From assembly GCF_030272615.1 (NCBI RefSeq), contig NC_081405.1:650270920-650334919 (forward strand): 64,000 nt of DNA, written 5' to 3'. Numbering within the stretch: the first letter of the stretch is position 1; the number at the start of each line of letters is the position of its first letter. The notes under the pieces are model-generated. The model did no database searches, was not told where the DNA came from, and saw nothing but the letters and a program-made list of their open reading frames with translations. The translations under genes and the position numbers were made by a program. The DNA comes from Cryptomeria japonica (Eukaryota; Streptophyta; Pinopsida; Cupressales; Cupressaceae). Positions 1 to 11,178 of the stretch are shown here, piece by piece.

Positions 1-1192
1 AGTGCAAAAATTTTGACTGTAACATCTCTGCAACTTTGCTCTGTTCTACTTCTTAGTCAGCTACCGGATCAAGAATGCGCACGTGAAACTATGCCAAATA
101 GGTTTCTCGATCACTATCTGTTAATCCATGCAATATCATACACCAAAAATATCTTCTACATCGTTCATATATATCCGCAATAAAAAATAAAACATTCATC
201 AAGTCGACCATCCATATTATGCAATGTAACATGTAACCAGGTGTCGGCTTAGCCCGGATCACCAAAACATATGTAGATAAACTAGATAAAGTCTTAATTA
301 TTTTTACATGTTGGTCCTATCATCCCATGCACAAATATCACCACTGCAATCACTGCAAAGATTCTAAACCAAAAGAGCTCTACTTATCCTGAAATACCGG
401 TGATAGATTACCAGATCACTTCCTATACCGGATTACCAAAATCCATAACTATCGGATGGGATTTCCAAGAAGAGTTGCCATCAATGACAACCCTAAACCA
501 TTATGCATGCACCAGAATCCACTGGATGAGTGTCAATTCCCAATACTAACCTCCATGTTCAATCCATTCCCGCTCGTATTATGCACATTTTCCCTTGCCT
601 TTCTGCATCAAAACAAGTGACTAACCTTCTTGTTCAATCCATTACTGCTCATATTATACACTGCCACCATTCTCTTTCTTCCTTTTATAAATCTAGTATA
701 GGTTATTAACACTAACTTGTATCTTACCTTCCAATATTAGTAGGTTTTTGACTTCTTTCATCAGGTTTAAGTCTCTAGGCTATTGACCATAGGGAGTTTG
801 TTATGCATTCTTTTATCTCCACCAACATGATGTGGTCTGGATGTCACCTCTAGCATGTCCACGTTGTTTTAGAGCCAGTTTAGTCGCATCCCAGACATAG
901 CTATTCTGGCTCCAAAATGGTAGTGTAGTACCAATGACATGCATAGTTTGGCATAGGCATGCATGCATACCCATGCCCACTTTCAAGTGGTCCCACGCAT
1001 GGGCTGTGACAAGGTGCACCTGGCATACACATTGACTATGATGACATGTACATGCTAGAGGCAACATCCACACCATGCCATGTCGCAGGAAATAAAAATG
1101 CACATAGCAGGACTCAACCAAACTGGCTCCAAAATGGGGTTATAAAACTAGTGTTATTGACTTTTTAAAAAATTTCCAAAAATTCAAAGTCG
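1..1192. other. Left flank without a recognised gene
   Basis: No coding region is convincing here. The longest open frame (102 codons on the - strand, 813-1121) has no recognisable domain and coincides with an inverted repeat. Arms at about 837-858 and 1049-1070 (variants of TGGATGTCACCTCTAGCATG) face each other. The stretch ends at the target duplication of element A. Confidence 0.5.
829..1078. repeat. Imperfect inverted repeat (fold-back, MITE-like)
   Basis: The segment at 837-858 reads TGGATGTCACCTCTAGCATG, and the reverse complement of 1049-1070 reads TGGATGTTGCCTCTAGCATG, separated by about 190 bp. A diverged inverted relative lies at 36600-36870, on the other side of element A. No terminal target duplication was identified, so calling it a MITE is inference. 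Confidence 0.45.
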
Positions 1193-1197
1193 CAGCT

Positions 1198-2119
1198 TGT
1201 TGGCAATTGACACTCATTGGATTCATATGTTGTTATTGATGGCAATAAGATTCTATAGAAGGCATATACCAGCATTTGAGGTATATACCGATAGATACTG
1301 GCATTGGAGGCATACACTGATAGATACTGACATTGGAGTATTCAGAGTCATCACAGGCACCTGCACTGACACTGACATCCAACACTTTAGTGACTCCGAC
1401 ATCATTTTGGGATCCGAAAGGTTTTATTTATAAAATCATTTTGTAATTATTGTATACGGATGACATTGAATATCTTTTGTAATGTATTGTAAGCCGACAT
1501 AAGCCATATTGTTTGTAAAGGGTGTATAAGTCATTTTATTAGGTCATTTTGATATAGGACAAGGAAGTAGAACAATGCGATGCAAAGGATATGTATGTAG
1601 GTAATTTGTATGAGAAAGTTATATCATGCAATGATCAGTAGATGGTTTGTAAAACATTCTTGGAGGAAAGGAGATACCGGTAAAAGGGTTCAGGGTTTAT
1701 GAACTGGTACAGACTAGAGCTATAACCAGAACTCTTTTTGGCATTGCAGATGCATTTTGTGAGTTCACCATTACTAGTTTATCTCAACAGATGCTAGTAG
1801 TCAATCGGGCTCTTTTGTGTTGAGCATTGTGTTCTAGGCAGTGTGCCTTCCTGCATGTGCAGGCCCCCATGCTATCTAAAATATTTCATATGGCCAGTGA
1901 ATTGATATTGTGGGTCATAAATCCCACCGTGGTTTTTACTCTTTGAGGTTTTCCAAGTATAAAATTCAGTGTGTTATGGTGGTTTATTTACTTCATGTTA
2001 TATGTTTCTTCATTTATCGATTTATATGTGTATGTTATAATAAGGTAAAATCTTACATTACCGACAGAACACTGATTCACCCCCCCCTCTTAGTGTCTTG
2101 GATTCCTTCAATTCCAACA
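1198..2119 (+). repeat. Element A 5' LTR (922 bp)
   Basis: It starts TGTTGGCAATTG and ends TTCCAACA, and pairs with 35336-36274. Near its 3' end is a C-rich run followed by CTCTTAGTGTC, a feature shared in reverse with the LTR of element B, so the two families look related. The start and end are fixed by the TG...CA termini, the TSD and the adjacent primer site. Confidence 0.85.
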
Positions 2120-2133
2120 ATTGGCATCAGAGC
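2120..2133 (+). other. Primer-binding site of element A
   Basis: ATTGGCATCAGAGC directly follows the LTR. It differs by one base from the TTGGTATCAGAGC core complementary to plant initiator tRNA-Met that is usual in copia elements. Confidence 0.7.
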
Positions 2134-2193
2134 CTAGTGCCTCAGAGGAATTTTCATAGCTTGAGGAAGATCCTAGAACTAAAATCATTGAAT

Positions 2194-3191
2194 ATGGCTA
2201 TGGAGAAGCAACTTGAGATGACACTTGAGGATTATGATGCAGAAAGGTTGAAGAACTTAAAGCTGCAAGATGAATTGAATGTTGCTAATGAATTCATTCT
2301 TGTTCTACAAGAAAGGTTATCATCAGCTCATGCTAAGAGAAAGGAACTTTTGCAAAACTAGGATGATGAAGAGAAAAAAGCACTTAAGGAACAATGTCAG
2401 AAACTGAGTCAAGAAAACATGCTCATGAAGAATGAAAAGCAAGACCTAACTATGAGGATGCCAAAAGATATTGAGGACAGAAAGAAGAAGGAATAAAATC
2501 TTGTTGTATCTCTGAAAAAAAAAATTTGAAGAATGTGGCAGATTGGCTCATGAGAATGATATGTTGAGAACTCATTTGGTACAATCTCGAAATAATGAAC
2601 AAGAGCTGGAGAGACAAATAATAACTGAGAAATGATCTGACTACTGCAAGTGAGTATAAAGAAAAATTTAGGATTAGTGTTGCACAGTTGGATGATTTAT
2701 TGAAAAGACAAAGGCAGAGTGAAGATTCTAGAGGACTTGGATTTGAACAAGGTGAAAGCTCTGGTACTGCAAATAAAGATCAAACAATCGGTATGCAGAA
2801 CTCATCAGACTAGAGGAAACTGGTAAGGCAATCTAATTCTTACAAATTCAATGGTAGATGCTTTGTTTGTAATAAATCTGGCAATATGGCTAAACAATGT
2901 AGAAATGGAGCAAATCAAAACTACAATTCAATTCCCATTCAATGCACAAATTGCAAGAAATATGGTCATAAGTCAGAAGACTATAGAATGAATGTTAAGT
3001 GTCATGCATGTGGAAAGTTTGGAAATTTGGCTAACCAATGCAGGTCAAGGAATGACACCGGATATGTCAAAGCAATTCAAAAGAACAATGTTATGTGTTA
3101 TGCATGCAACAAAATAGGTCATATTGCTAAGTACTGCAGAAGCAAGACTAAACCGGTTAGCAATAACAAAGAAAATGAGAAAGGAAAGTAG
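2194..3191 (+). pseudogene. Element A ORF1: coiled-coil and four zinc knuckles (gag-like)
   Basis: The probable start is the ATG at 2194 (MAMEKQLEMT). The frame is rich in Lys, Glu and Leu and predicts a coiled coil through about codon 100, then is broken by stops from 2359 on and by at least one frameshift. From 2862 to 3170 four CCHC zinc-knuckle units follow in tandem. The first and third have Asn where His is expected, the second has Tyr for the last Cys, and only the fourth (CYACNKIGHIAKYC) keeps all four ligands. In gag proteins such knuckles bind the packaged RNA. No capsid (UBN2-like) domain is visible, so this is gag-like by position and zinc knuckles only. It is not functional as it stands. 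Confidence 0.7.
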
Positions 3192-3690
3192 AAGGTAGAT
3201 TAATTACAACAAGATCACACCAAGAGATGGGTTAAAAAGTCCGAAGAAACAAGTGGAGATACAACTACACCAGTAACTGCACGAGTAACTCCATCGGTAG
3301 AATAGAGCATTCCTGCACCGACAGGAAATTCAACTGGTAACAGAGGCATATGCCTTAGGGGTTGGAAAATTCATTGCAAATATTACATATTCCCTAAAAG
3401 AGATTTGGAAAGAGATCCGGAGAATCGTATTGATCATTGATGGAGGTTTATCGAGCATAAAACTGTGAAACTGGCATCCGGTAGGGTGCACCACTAAGCT
3501 TTTATGATAGTGAAGGATTAGGGTTTAGTCACTGATAAAAAGGGAAAATGGGCTCATTTTCACTCACCCACCACTCGAGAAAACTAGAGTGAAAAAAAGG
3601 CAAATCATAGGTGATCAAGAGTGAGAAAAGGCATTCTAAAATATTTCCAACAATTATCTAAGAAGTAATCATGATATTTCAAACCGATGA
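3192..3690 (+). other. Element A spacer between ORF1 and ORF2
   Basis: No long frame is open. Short pieces in several frames (for example around 3360-3500, KYYIFPKRDLERDPENRID) look like decayed coding sequence but I could not assign them to a family. Confidence 0.4.
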
Positions 3691-5113
3691 TTGTTATCCA
3701 TGTATTTCTTTGAAATGGCATCTGAATCACCATCTGCTCCTACTTTCATTGCAAATCCCACTGTTGTTGAGGTTAAGGATAGGCTCAGACCTATTTTCAA
3801 GGAATTTCTTCTAAAATCAATGAAGGAAGACTCCTTTGGCATAGTTTTGAGGGTTCTCGATGGCGCAGTTTATGTGGAGGATGTCAGGGATTATATTCAC
3901 TGTACATTGGAGGATTGAGGCACTAAGTAAATCAAGGGAATGTATCAATCTGTGATACTAGGCAGCTCTAGAACAATCAAGCCGGAATATCAAATGATTG
4001 AAGACCTAGGGTTAACCGGAATCCTGTACATACCAAAATTCAAGGATGAAATGATTAGATATATTTTGAGTAGGGTCCATAATGAATTTGTCTGGCTGGA
4101 CTGACCTCACATGATCACCAAAGAAGCAATTCAGGTGGTCACCGGCTTACCCAAAGTCGGGCAGGAACCAGGGAAGAAGATCTCCAACACCGAGGTTGAA
4201 AAGATCACTGATGCAACCCATGATGGAAGGTCGATAATTATCAGTACCATTAAAGATACAAATGTAAAATTTGCCAACATGATCATCAGCTACAAGGTAA
4301 CACAATCAAGTCTATTGAACTCTATTTCCAGTTCTTGTATCCATGCTGCATATCAAATGATAAAGAATGATGGAAAGTATTATTTTTGTGAATGGTTAAG
4401 AAGTGAATTGATGATAAATACTGGAAAAATAAAAGGTGTTAAGAAAGGAACATTCCGGTTTGGAAATCTTATTGTCTGCTTGATGCTATATTTCATGAAT
4501 GAGCTACTGGGTTTGGGAAAGAAATGATGGGCTCATGACATACCGGTAGGCATGCATATTAAAGATGCAATCACTAGTCTTGTTAGCAACAAGGATGAGA
4601 AGTTATGGGGCTTCCTTAAAAGTTTTCAAGAGAACATGAGACTGAGGGAGAGAATCTCCAAACACATTGTGGAGAAATACTCCACTAAAATCTGCTTCAT
4701 GGTAAAAACAGATGAGACTTTCATGGAAGCAGTGGAACCTAGAACAATATGGGTCACTGAATTGGGGTATGAAGTTGATGACAACATTTTGGAACTATAT
4801 GCTAAAATGTTGATTGATGCTCTTTTGGAAGATAAGGCTGAACGCTTTGGCACTGTAGAGGAGAAGGCTCTTGAAGTTAAAATTGGCTTCAATAAGAAAA
4901 GAAGGGAAAATATAATAGACAAAATGTCTGTATTCGTTCAAAATGTAATTCATGGGATAGATATAGAACTAGGTTTTGGATCTAAATCGGTAGATCAACT
5001 GGCAGTGGCTAGTTCTCCAGAGGTAAAGAGGCTTGAGACTTTCATATCTCCTATCGTTTATGATACAGATGATAATCAACCTCTTGCATTCAGAAGGTTA
5101 CAGAGGAAGAAAA
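3691..5113 (+). pseudogene. Element A ORF2: long uncharacterised ORF, plant-transposon-domain-like
   Basis: One reading frame of about 474 codons runs from 3691 to the insertion point of element B and is interrupted only by four stops (3916, 3928, about 4102 and 4525). A Kozak-like ATG (MASESPSAPT) lies at 3715. The order is an acidic/hydrophobic N-terminus, a segment reading EFVWLD..HMITKEAIQVVTGLP, a Lys/Thr-rich middle, a hydrophobic stretch LIVCLMLYFMNELLGLG, and a charged helical C-terminus ending FRRLQRKK. The pattern 'x-S/T-x-E-A-I-x-x-x-x-G-L-P' followed by a helical block recalls the plant-mobile and putative-plant-transposon domains carried by some retroelements, but I cannot confirm the family. 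It is neither gag nor pol. B cuts it off at 5113; further C-terminal sequence may lie at 34803-35060. Confidence 0.55.
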
Positions 5114-6367
5114 TGTTAGGATAATTGATGAACAACTATGAGAGTGGGGTGAATCAGTTGTTAACAAATTATATTAACCAAACCATTTAATAACCTTTAA
5201 CCAGATCACATAAACATTAAGTATCGGAATAGCAGAAATAGATATCGGTAAACAATACAGATTAACAATAAAATAGATAATCAACACAATTCAATCATAC
5301 CACATAACACCATGATTTGTACGTGGAAAAATTGGAAAGGGAAAAACCATAGTGGGAAGCCTACCCACAATCAGATGATACTTTTGTAGAAAGTATGTGA
5401 TACAACAAGGCTTGCACATGTAGGAAGGCACACTACCTAGAGCGTACTGCTCATTACAAAAGAGTCTCACTGACTACAGAGAGGTTATAACCACCTCAAG
5501 ATAAATGGACAACAATCCAGAATAATGAACTGGCAGAGATAGCATCTACCATGCCTAATTACAGTCCTGGTTAAGCTCAATACCAGAGGCCTTTGACCTC
5601 TTCCTTAATCCCAATTCGATCACGTATGATCAACCAAATCTCCTTTGCATATGATATTACATTTCATTCCCATTCCATACCCTTTTTTATTATGATCTAC
5701 AATGAGATCTTACATTAATTTATACCAACCCTAAGGCCTAAACCAATTAGGTCAGCCACCTAAAAGATATTACAATAAGATCATTACATACATACATGTT
5801 ACAATGATATTCCATGTCAGCTTAAGAGCAAAACAACAATAACCAATCCATAAATCATCCCGGTAATGTGTAGAGAATACGTTAACATGATACCAGTCCA
5901 TAACCTAGATAGGCATCGGACCTAATCTGGGTTCACCACGCCAAAGAAATGTCTTCAATTAGTTGAGGCACAATCAAAGAACATCTTCAGAATCCTAAAA
6001 TCCATCTAGAAGCCGCACCAAAATCACTTATGCATCCTGCCAGGATTTCTCAGTGAAAGCTCTGCCAGTTAAACCTTAAACCCATACTGGTAAGGTCTTA
6101 CAAGAGTGTATGATAGCATTTGATCACCAAGTCAATACCAACTGACCAAAACATGTTCCAAAAGCATGTAACACATAAAATCAAACATACTTCATTGATC
6201 CAAACATGTCAAAAGTGTCCAACAGATAGTCCCTTCTGCTGGTAACACTAGATCTTCTACTGGTTACCAAAACCTGTCTGTCGATAACCAACCATAACAG
6301 CTAGTGTTGACATAAATGACAAAACATCAATGCAACAAATAATCAATTCATTCATAATGCCAAAAAT
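5114..6367 (-). repeat. Element B 3' LTR (about 1.25 kb)
   Basis: It matches 34312-34802 over its first 490 bp. The inner boundary is placed at about 6367, where + strand AATCTCCCCTTTGGCATTG is the complement of a purine tract (CCAAAGGGGAGATT), as expected just inside a 3' LTR. The LTR end there is mutated, so the boundary is uncertain by several bases. Confidence 0.7.
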
Positions 6368-6710
6368 CTCCCCTTTGGCATTGATGGCAACATTAGATGT
6401 GAAAAACATCTAAGTACCAAAAAAATGTCAAACAAGTCTTCCCTTGTGGAAGACAACCAACAATCTCTTGAATATCAATAATTCTTCCCCTATGAATAAT
6501 ATCTCTGTAATTCTGAATTTATTTTTCACATCACTATCTCTCCCCCTTTGACATCAATGCTAGAAATCTGACAAAAATATCAAAGCAAGAATCTAAACTT
6601 CTAAATATCAAAGTTGACTACTCCCCCTGAGTTGTAGCACCACTCATCAGTGCCAAAATGAATAATATCTTTGATAATACATGTCAGACTGATGACAAAC
6701 TGCATCAATC
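6368..6710 (-). other. Element B 3' untranslated region with pyrimidine tracts
   Basis: Three CTCCCC(C)T tracts (about 6369, 6540 and 6622) are purine tracts on the coding strand. The one at 6369 abuts the LTR and probably was the second-strand primer site; the others may be duplicated tracts. No coding sequence was seen. Confidence 0.45.
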
Positions 6711-7515
6711 AAGTCTCTTCAGAAGGGGGAGAAACCCCTAAACTATCTCTCAAATACTCAAATGATTCCTTAGATGGCGGTTTAGTGAATATATCTACAA
6801 TCTGCTCTTTAGTGTTCACATAAACCAATTTGACTTCCTTTCCTTCTACCTTATCCTTCAGAAAGTTATATTTTATTGATATATGCTTAGTCTTAGAGTG
6901 AAATACCAGATTCTTAGACATGTCAATAGCTATAGAGTTATCCCAATAGACAACTATCGGTTTACTAAAATTTACCTTGATATCCTTCAACATTTGCTTC
7001 TACTATAAGACTTAAGTGTAATTAGTTGTTGCTGCAACATACTCAGCTTCTATAGTAGATAAAGAAATGCATGACTATTTTTTGTTGATCCATGAAACCA
7101 ATTTCTTTCCAAGAAAGAAAGCTCCACCAGAAGTGTTCTTCCTGTCATCAGTATCTCCTGCCCAATCTGAATCAATATATGCACATAAAGTGAAATCATC
7201 ATCTCTAGAATATTATAAGCTATATTCTGTTGTTCCTTGCAAATACTGAAATATCCTCTTTATGACACATTCATGATTTTCTTTAGGATTACTTTGATAT
7301 CTTTAAACAATACTTATTGCATTCATAATATTTGGTCTAGTTTGAGTTATATATAACAAGCCACCAATCATAGACTTATACCTTGTTCGATTTACCGCTG
7401 TAGATGTATCCTTGATAGATAATTTCTCACTTGTCACCATAGGAGTACTTACCGGTTTGTAATTATCCATACCAAACTTCTTCAACAATTCCCTCAGATA
7501 CTTAGTTTGACAGAT
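6709..7515 (-). pseudogene. Element B pol remnant: end of reverse transcriptase and RNase H (copia)
   Basis: The - strand frame from 7488 reads LLKKFGM-type residues, then PVSTPM and SMIGGLLYITQTRPNIM, the C-terminal part of a Ty1/copia reverse transcriptase. It continues through RNase H (IDSDWAGD, then STIEAEYVAA), and the 6993-6709 segment ends with the typical SKTKHISIKYNFL and VNTKEQIVDIFTKP motifs. Stops and short frame breaks occur at about 7310, 7090 and 7000. The palm with the catalytic YVDD is absent, because a deletion joins this piece to the pre-integrase region near 7515. Confidence 0.85.
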
Positions 7516-7958
7516 AAAAATGCATTTGTTGAACTGATCTTAACAATACAATCAAAATTAACATGACACAACCTTTTATGCCATAACCAACTCTTATCAA
7601 TATGAGCAATAAAACATGTCTTATTACCAGTATTCAAGTGAAAGATATTACCTCTATTCTGAGTACCGGTTGCAATCTACAAACCATTTTTGTTAACGAT
7701 TTTGCATTTTCTATCTTTAAACTGAAGTTGGAAACCCTTGTCCATCAATTGACCAACACTTAAGAGATTATGCTTTAAACCTTGTACGTAATAGACATTA
7801 TCAGTATTATGCTTTCCATCCAGAGAAATAATACCTCTACCTTTGATCATACATGCTTTGTCATCTTCAAATCTGACTTGACTGCCATTGTATTCTTGCA
7901 GGGATTAAAATTTCCTTTTATCTCCATTTATATGATGTGAGCATCCACTATCAATTAC
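7516..7958 (-). pseudogene. Element B protease and GAG-pre-integrase fragment
   Basis: On the - strand a protease active-site motif VIDSGCSHH (about 7950) is followed by GRGIISLDG, NVYYVQGLKHNLLSVGQL and the zinc-binding start WLWHKRLCHVNFD of the GAG-pre-integrase domain. This order is diagnostic for Ty1/copia. Several stops interrupt it. It breaks off at about 7515 where integrase should follow, and the RT end begins instead. Confidence 0.85.
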
Positions 7959-8751
7959 CTATTCATCCTTATCTTCAACTTTTGCTGCTAGTGCCTTTTC
8001 TTCATTCATGATATTCATGATAGCCAGTTCCAGTTCATCTTCCTTTAAAGCATTGAACACCCATTCCTTTCCATTGTCAGATCCACTAGCAGAATCTACT
8101 ATCGGTTCATCCTTAGAGTCATCACTTACTCCTTCCTCGTCCACTATGTAGCATTTTTTATTTTTCTTGAATCTATATCTGTTCTGATTAGGCTTAAATG
8201 ATTTTTTAACTCTTTCTTCAAATCTTGCATTCCTTTCAGGAATTCTAGATGCAAAATGACCAATCTTATTACATGCAAAACATTTAAAAGGTGCTTTTCC
8301 TTCATACTTACTTCCTGTCGGTTCTTTAGGTACTCTTCTAGCAAATAGGGCTTCAATTTGCTCAAAATCTTCATCTTCTTTCCTCATATCTTTCAATTCT
8401 TTTACATATAGGGATTTCCAATCACTTTTGCTAGTAGATGATGATGCATGAAAAGGAGGTTCAAACTTTATAGCTCCAAAAGGTCCAAATTCTTTAAGAT
8501 CAAAAGCAGATAATTTCCCAATCAGAATTTCTTTATTAATTGATGTGTTTGCCATTGTTCTCATCTCATTAATTGGAGTTGCCTTCATCTTGTAAGCCGG
8601 TGGAAGGGCTCTCAAGACTTTGGAAACCATTTCATCTTCACCCAGAGATCCTCCACAACATTGAATTCCCATTACAACCTCATTTACTCTGTCCATAAAC
8701 ACAACAATTCTTTCATTATCTTCCATCTTGAATTTTTCATATCTTACCCGG
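7959..8751 (-). pseudogene. Element B gag, C-terminal part
   Basis: An open - strand frame of 255 codons starts at 8726 in the remaining DNA. It shows the UBN2-type gag region (IVVFMDRVNEVVMG, then LRALPPAYKMK) and one zinc knuckle CFACNKIGHFA, in which the last Cys is replaced. It ends in an acidic tail just before the protease. Bases 8747-8751 (CCCGG) are the left target duplication of element C. The N-terminal continuation is at 21493-21203, so the apparent start here is an artefact of the insertion. Confidence 0.9.
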
Positions 8752-8843
8752 TGTTAGTCCCCCAGCAATTTTTTCTTTTTGCATGTTCATACTCACGGGT
8801 TGCCTTTTGTGCCTTTCACTTTCGTCAGGTCATTTGTTTTCCT

Positions 8844-9258
8844 TTGTACTTGAACCATTGAACTCTTTCTAAAAAGTTCAATAGGTTCAAGGTTCAGAGC
8901 GTGTTTATGAAGAAACTCATTTGTGGTCTTTGTTGTCATGTGAGAAAGTGCGCTTTTTTTTTTCGTCTTGAAGTTTTGAACCTGTTGAACTTTTTGTTAA
9001 ATGGTTCAAGGTTCAAAATGCCTTTTGTGAGTCGCAGTAATGTATCATTGTTTAATGAGTGTGGGTCCATATGTTTTACGTTGATTTGCGGTCTTGAACC
9101 TTGAACCAAATCTCAAGCGGTTAAAATAGTTCAAGGTTCATGTTTAGTAGTCATTGTTGTCACTCGTTCCTAGTGTTGTTGTGTCTCACTCACTCACTAT
9201 TATATTTCTTAAATGAACTTGAACTGTTGAAATTTTTGTCAAATGGTTCAAGGTTCAT
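8844..9258 (+). repeat. Four GAACC...GGTTC inverted repeats in the C LTR
   Basis: Four imperfect stem-loops at about 8844-8898, 8976-9020, 9090-9141 and 9214-9259 each pair a form of TTGAACC(A/T)TTGAAC with GGTTCAAGGTTCA across 15-25 bases. They recur at the same places in the other LTR (about 18065-18475). Being near the start of the LTR (U3 side), they could be promoter or enhancer elements, which is inference. Confidence 0.6.
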
Positions 9259-9626
9259 GGGTTCATTTGAAAACTAACTCTAAGGTTTTTGGGATGAAAA
9301 TGAAAGCAGCATGACAAGAAGGAATATTCCCTTTTCAACAATTTAAAACTCTAAATATGGAAAGTAATCATGAGTGCATTAGATTACTTGTGTGGAAGTG
9401 ATGGATAATTAACAAGGTGTCATATTTTGGTCATTTCACCATTACTTCGCACACTTGGGTAAATCATCATGAAGCGTGTGTAGCTTTATAGATATTTTCC
9501 CGTATGATTGAGGGAAATGTATGTATTTATTACCATAGTTGAGAAGGTTGCAACTACCATACTTGAGCAAATTGGAGGCACCGAAGGTAAAACCAACTCT
9601 AATTCCCTGAAGAATTTCTAGTTTTC

Positions 9627-11178
9627 ATGGTGGTAATAGGTGTTTCAAGACCCATTGTTGATAAAATTCAACCTAGGAGATCAAAGAGGTCACCATCCGG
9701 TCTCACAGTTGCTCGAGTAACTCGGTCTAGGAGTAAGAAGAAGAGCAAGGAGCCCATATCAAAATATATTGTTGTAGACCTGGACCCTAGTGTAGAGGTT
9801 GAAGAGACAATGGATGCACAAAATCTGGATGAACCTGAAATGCAGGAAATGGACACGAGAAAAGAAGAAGAAAGCCAATAGGACCCCATGAATACCATGG
9901 TCATTGTCACTTCACCAGACATACAGACAACTCCACCACCTAAGGAACCTACAAAGGCACCAAGATGGCTGGAAGTTGTTGTTGGGAAGAAATAGAGTGT
10001 GGTGTCGGTTACAATACCAATGGAGGACATGGTTAGCAGATGTTTGGGAAAGGCATCAAAGCCAAATAAAATCAAAACACAGGCAATGCTTGATGTAGAT
10101 GAAGCAACAAGATACCGGACGACCGAAATAGCCAAACCAATCCTAGGAAAAGATGTAGACAAAGCTACTGAGCAGGATTTTACAGTTGAGAAGATAGATC
10201 TGGGAGTTGCTTCACGTGTTGTGGATGTTAGGCATTTGGAATCCTACACGAAGAGGATAATTTCAAGAGTGTGGAAGGATGAAAAAGACAAAAGAGAATT
10301 GAAACAAGTTGTTACTCTGATGGCCGAGTATATCAATTCCATCCACGATCCAAACCCCCAACCTTTGTCACAGATACCGGTATCATTCGACCCAAAATCT
10401 TCGGCCAACCAGAAAATGCTAGACCAGGCTCAAAGGAACATGGTAGTTACAAAAATATTTAATAAATGGTTGGACCTGATAATACAATAGGGATCAGATT
10501 ATATCGTTAATCAGGTGAAATTTTATAAAGACGTAGAAACAATGAGCAAGGAGCTAGAGCTGGAAATAGTGGCTTGGGAGAAGGAAAGGATCAAATGGGT
10601 AGCAATCCTTGCACAAATGAGTGACATAGAAAAATATGGGGTGATGAAACTCTTGGCTGAAAAACCAGTAGAGAACCTGGATGATAAAGTATTGTATGTG
10701 TCAAGGAAGAATGTGGAGTGGCACAACTTGATCATCAAGAAAGGTCACGGATAATCCACCAAATTGCTCAAAGAATCGACAAACTTGATCGATATGATGT
10801 AGAAGGACATGAAAATGCATTGATATCCAACTCATTAAGCATGGCGCCAAGACAATTGAAAAAGCTGTGGACATGACCAAGATCTTTCAAGAGAGGATTC
10901 AGTTCATTCAAATGACGAAATCTTTGACCACATATGACTTCTCAAAAGTGGCAAGAATTGAGTCGATGCTCATAGTTTGTTCTGACCATTTGGAGGTTCA
11001 CAAGGCAAAAGTAGCACAGGTAAATATGGACAAAGAGGTGTGGAAGCAGAGAATCCAACACATCAGTCTTCCTTATTTTCAAGTCATCCTGAATTTCTCG
11101 ACAGCGCACCTAGATTGTCGTGGTTCTGCGGCAAAGCAGGATAGATCCATAACCTCCTCTATCATAATCGAAGCATAG
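9627..11178 (+). pseudogene. ORF inside the 5' LTR of element C
   Basis: One frame from ATG 9627 to TAG 10800 is interrupted by four internal stops (TAG 9879, 9993 and 10488; TAA 10752), then shifts by one base and continues as 10867-11178. The product would be basic at the start (PRRSKRS, TRSRSKKKSKEP), then acidic (VDLDPSVEVEETMD), Pro/Thr-rich, and then a long charged helical region with DVRHLESYTKRIISR, YINSIHDPNPQPLSQIP and KNVEWHNLIIKKGH. I recognise no family. It is not gag, protease or pol. The other LTR carries the same ORF, and three of the TAG stops are shared. A weak resemblance to the end of element A ORF2 (PIV...RR.RK) suggests a common origin, unproven. Confidence 0.6.

Noticed and set aside
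4626-4922. 98-codon frame on the - strand
   Set aside because: Shadow of ORF2 in element A.
7067-7249. 60-codon frame on the + strand
   Set aside because: It is antisense to the copia RNase H remnant of element B.
9668-10162. 164-codon Ser/Thr-rich - strand frame in the C LTR
   Set aside because: Mirror of the + strand LTR ORF; the + strand composition and the matching second copy favour the sense frame.
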